From Nematostella vectensis (Eukaryota > Cnidaria > Anthozoa > Actiniaria > Edwardsiidae), in assembly GCF_932526225.1 (NCBI RefSeq), contig NC_064048.1:3363597-3427596 (forward strand): 64,000 nucleotides of DNA, given 5' to 3'. Below are positions 62,901-64,000 of this stretch, in pieces; position 1 is the first letter of the stretch; every line of letters starts with the position of its first letter. The position numbers were made by a program, and so were the translations under genes. The notes beneath the pieces were generated by a model. The model was not told the DNA's origin and did no database searches. It was given only the letters and a program-made list of their open reading frames with translations.

Positions 62901-63187
62901 CGTAAAAGGCTTGGATGACGTCACTCACCGAGTTATGGTAGCTGACGTAGATGACGTAAAAGGCTTGGATGACGTCACTCACCGAGTTATGGTAGCTGAC
63001 GTAGATGACGTAAAAGGCTTGGATGACGTCACTTACCGAGTTATGGTAGCTGACGTAGATGACGTCGGTGTTGTGAAGTCCCGCTATTCTTTTTAAAGCT
63101 GAGAAATGGCAGCGACAACAGTTGTCTTCGTCAACTTGTACGATTTTGTGAAGTCTGCTATCGTTATTACGACAGCCATAACAGCAT
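43212..63187 (-). CDS. DAGLA: sn-1-specific diacylglycerol lipase (DAGLA-type), 5' end beyond window
   Basis: Makes 2-arachidonoylglycerol-type lipids from diacylglycerol at the plasma membrane. Eleven exons: 63187-63037, 62633-62550, 61943-61866, 58402-58322, 57987-57776, 57162-57090, 56590-56388, 55896-55633, 52609-52548, 50573-50454 and 44668-43212. All have GT-AG ends and matching phases; 2785 nt give 927 codons plus stop. Family landmarks in order: VDEDNCCRCHFSALKRI, SPFYVALDHHKKAVVVVIRGT, DILTDFTVEPERIP, the nucleophile Ser in VLLGHSLGAGTAAIL, the catalytic Asp in GKDLVPR, and the catalytic His in PPGRIMHVVK. The regulatory loop between Asp and His is unusually cysteine-rich (CACRCAFVCCAGCRC). 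The roughly 480-residue tail in the last exon is Ser/Pro-rich and has PPKPPRTF, matching the Homer-binding PPxxF motif of vertebrate DAGLA, and a second PPKPPRTY. The four-helix N-terminal domain lies right of the window. Confidence is high to 55633; the last three exons rest on splice phase and the tail motif. Confidence 0.9.
44700..45070. repeat. degenerate tandem repeat next to the terminal lipase exon
   Basis: Irregular units of about 45-55 bp with CATCAGCCCTAG, CACAAGCCATATCGC and GCGCCGAGATAA in varying order, in the lipase intron upstream of the last exon. Unlike other arrays in this gene it does not contain exon sequence that I can see. Confidence 0.65.
45071..46374. other. lipase intron (part of 44669-50453)
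   Basis: Contains a short internal repeat near 45355-45490: TCGGACCAAGGTTGTTGCGA and a diverged second copy, TTGGACCTAGGTTGTCGCGC, about 100 bp later. No exon found. Confidence 0.45.
46375..46930. repeat. 73-bp tandem repeat in a lipase intron
   Basis: About seven copies of a unit containing TATGCCACCAAATAAGGACA, ATCAAATTTGTACCCTCC and ACCAAATATAGACATAT, with some partial units at the left end. CCAAATATGG-like motifs recur every 30-40 bp. Minus-strand ORFs here are artefacts. Confidence 0.92.
46931..50453. other. lipase intron, right part
   Basis: AT-rich. A short hairpin-like pair around 47905-48045 (CACCAAAAACTGG and CCAGTTTTTGGTG) flanks repeats of GTCTCTAATAAGACTTC. An 18-G run lies at 49789-49806. 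No exon recognised. Confidence 0.45.
50892..50936. repeat. 45-base homopolymer G run
   Basis: An uninterrupted run of 45 G followed by AAAGGG, with C-rich tracts about 65-125 bp downstream (near 51000, 51020 and 51050). It lies in the lipase intron between the exons at 50573 and 52548. Confidence 0.9.
51702..52384. mobile_element. pogo-like MITE with amplified right end
   Basis: Starts CAGTCAACTCTCGCC after a TA and ends GCGAGGGTTGACTG. The interior is related to the 29.98-kb copy (AATACAAAGAAATGACT). From about 52100 the right-end segment of 56 bp (containing CACTAGACTAAGGTCCCGAG and GCGAGGGTTGACTGTA) is repeated four to five times, so there are several consecutive 3' termini. Confidence 0.75.
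52750..55620. repeat. 24-bp minisatellite filling a lipase intron
   Basis: From about 52780 to 55070 the unit is CATCACCACCATCATCAGCA plus CAAC, with 21-, 33- and 12-bp variants arranged in higher-order blocks. From about 55080 it degrades to a CAC/CAT trinucleotide tract up to the splice donor at 55633. The repeat is open in several frames on both strands, giving ORFs above 780 codons with compositions such as DDGGDGCA or SAQPSPPS. They have no start context, no non-repetitive domain, and lie between two lipase exons. Confidence 0.95.
55881..56120 (-). repeat. 55-57-bp array including the acceptor of lipase exon 55896-55633
   Basis: Five units begin CTTTTGACCA on the plus strand at 55881, 55938, 55994, 56051 and 56106. 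The first contains the 3' splice site and the first 16 coding bases of the exon; the others repeat the same block diverged, without a good acceptor. Shared parts include GGTCAAAAG (exon) and the CTATAGTGATA or CGATAGTAATG intron stretch. Confidence 0.85.
56121..56387. other. lipase intron, low-complexity part
   Basis: A TATATATTA-rich stretch to about 56200, then a T/G-rich degenerate repeat of words like TCTATGTC, ACGTCAATGT and TCTGTG to about 56375. No exon. Confidence 0.5.
56555..56770 (-). repeat. 78-bp array including the acceptor of lipase exon 56590-56388
   Basis: Three copies. Each has a pyrimidine tract (TTACTCTCCCTCCCCTCC), CTAG, and then TGGAMAATCC-like exon sequence. Acceptor-equivalent positions start exon-like sequence at 56590 (used), 56668 and 56746. 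The copies encode WTIQRGCEYHCTFV against WKILRGCACRCAFV in the real exon, and run in frame into the next TAG. Confidence 0.9.
57290..57600. repeat. two G-rich decayed dispersed repeats
   Basis: Two blocks (about 57290-57380 and 57480-57600) carry a long G run followed by a CACAGCTACGCCCCTAAC- or AGTAACGCCCCTACTGGTCA-type phrase. The same layout occurs near 28140-28212. They look like copies of one short element inserted in the intron between 57162 and 57776. Confidence 0.5.
58403..59069. other. lipase intron left of the 80-bp array
   Basis: Contains transposon-end-like phrases such as AAGCGGCAACCTCCGATAAA (58507) and GACCGCTTAATAGAGGTACC (58840), which look like the two ends of one element of about 350 bp. 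No exon. Confidence 0.4.
59070..61873 (-). repeat. 80-bp array (about 35 copies) including the donor of lipase exon 61943-61866
   Basis: Each unit, read on the minus strand, contains ACACAAG|GTACGT or ACACAAG|GTATGT, then CTTAAAGGGGCTGTACCACG and TTATCGTGGGCCAACACT. The exon ends GGACACAAG|GTACGT and continues into the same sequence, so its last seven bases and its donor belong to the first unit. Units alternate between a few variants (GGTACAGC or GGAACAGC, AATGGCGG or AATGACGG), and two are one base longer. A block of two or three variant units recurs, indicating higher-order duplication. The CTTAAAGGGGCTGTACC part resembles a MITE terminus. Confidence 0.95.
62181..62441. mobile_element. MITE, second copy of the 7379-7583 family
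   Basis: Left end has GGGACTTGCGCTAAGAGATC and TGACTGTTTGGGTGGCAAAC; right end has TTTGCCACCCAGAAAGGTCA then CGCGATCTCTTA. The interior shares AAAATAACAGCAACAAAAAG with the 7.4-kb copy. It lies in the lipase intron between 61943 and 62550. Confidence 0.75.
62711..63070 (-). repeat. 54-bp array including the donor of lipase exon 63187-63037
   Basis: About six and a half units. On the minus strand each reads GTCATCTACGTCAGCTACCA, TAACTCG|GTGAGTGACGTC and ATCCAAGCCTTTTAC. The real exon ends with VIYVSYHNS at the first donor (63037); each copy encodes the same residues again, then VSDVIQAFY. The unit is 18 codons long, so most of the array is one open frame. Donor sequences are GTAAGT or GTGAGT in five of the copies. 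Every complete unit also carries the palindrome TGACGTCA. Confidence 0.93.
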
Positions 63188-63710
63188 CTAATACACACAA
63201 AAGCTCAAAGTAAATAACATAACTTTTGAAATCAAATCAGTTTGCGTGCACCCGCACTATTTTTTGAATGTCTACTGTCGTAAGTACGATACCCGTAACA
63301 TCACCTGATGTAAGAAAGAAATTAAGAATAAACGAATTGCGGTGGTTTAACTAGAAACCTGGTTCGCTCGAAAGCCAATTCGCTCGAAAGTTGCTTCGCC
63401 CGAAACCTTGGATGGGTTGTTCGAAGATTTAATACCGAGTTTACATCGGTTTAGTATTAGTTTTTTACGGGTTAATAGCGATGGAAAGGACAAGTAACTT
63501 CAGATTTCCCAAGCGTCGTTGTTTGATACGCGATTTTTTGGGCGAACGGCTAAAAAAATCGCGTATCAAACAGACCCTCAAAGATTCCCCGATATGTGAG
63601 CTTTCATTTGAGTAAAGATTGTCGCAACCGCTACACTGCTCCATTACATCTTATACGTTACATCGTATACGCCTGTCGTCCCTCGCACTTTTTATACAGA
63701 GTAATACTTA
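63188..63710. other. lipase intron at the right edge
   Basis: No exon recognised. TTCGCTCGAAAG-type words repeat near 63360-63405. A perfect hairpin lies near 63520-63570, with arms GTTTGATACGCGATTTTTT and the reverse complement around a loop of about 13 bp. Confidence 0.5.
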
Positions 63711-63959
63711 AAGCCGCATTGTCACCAGCTTACTTCCGGAAGGTCTGACGGAAACCTCCACTGACAAGAGACAAAAGAATCTATTTGAATCCGAGATATT
63801 TAACAGGCCATCCGCTCTAAATTATCGATCACATCCTCGAAGAAACTTCCAATAGACACACTGCTTTCAATATTTCGAAATATTTTTCGCGTTTTCCGTT
63901 AAAAGCCATCGGAGATTGCTACGTAATCGACCGGAAGTAAACAGGTGACAATGCGGCTT
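63711..63959. mobile_element. 249-bp MITE with TA target duplication
   Basis: Ends AAGCCGCATTGTCACC and its exact reverse complement, flanked by TA on both sides, fitting a Tc1/mariner or pogo-type non-autonomous element. A second CCGCATTGGCACC-like end begins right after it (63964), so another copy may start at the window edge. Confidence 0.75.
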
Positions 63960-64000
63960 TAACACCGCATTGGCACCAATTTTATTGCTCCATACAACAA

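Overview
The window is eukaryotic: AT-rich, intron-rich DNA full of small inverted-repeat transposons (MITEs) and minisatellites, with spliced animal genes. The gene set (CNOT6, ZFC3H1, TMEM138, DAGL) and the short, well-conserved proteins suggest an early-branching metazoan, most likely an anthozoan cnidarian of the Nematostella type. That placement is an inference; no database was searched.

Layout. 1-9247 (minus) holds the 5' half of ZFC3H1, a nuclear RNA-decay adaptor that runs off the left edge; a decayed Tigger/pogo transposon lies in one intron. A 780-bp head-to-head promoter separates it from CNOT6 (plus, 10028-17484), the complete six-exon CCR4-type deadenylase. After a 5.3-kb intergenic stretch comes an unrecognised three-exon gene (minus, 22747-25786, 303 aa). 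TMEM138, a four-pass ciliary protein, follows on the minus strand (31053-40271, four exons, 160 aa). A single-exon class A GPCR (plus, 34590-35579) is nested in its last intron. From 43212 to the right edge a DAGLA-type diacylglycerol lipase runs on the minus strand: eleven exons, 927 codons plus stop, phases consistent throughout. Its membrane N-terminus lies beyond the window. The long open frame at 43212-44668 looks like a separate gene but is the terminal exon of this lipase.

What stands out. Five tandem arrays are built from pieces of coding exons together with the adjoining splice site or stop codon. Four are in the lipase gene: a 54-bp unit at a donor (63037), an 80-bp unit at a donor (61866, about 35 copies), a 78-bp unit at an acceptor (56590) and a 55-57-bp unit at an acceptor (55896). 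The fifth, a 52-bp unit, repeats the last 12 codons and stop codon of TMEM138. They place many copies of apparently usable splice sites or stop codons beside the real ones. A further lipase intron (52610-55632) is almost entirely a 24-bp minisatellite that produces very long artefactual ORFs in several frames.

Exon joins were derived by reading splice consensus, phase and similarity to remembered human proteins. Joins in CNOT6, TMEM138 and the lipase are phase-consistent. One join in ZFC3H1 is not resolved.
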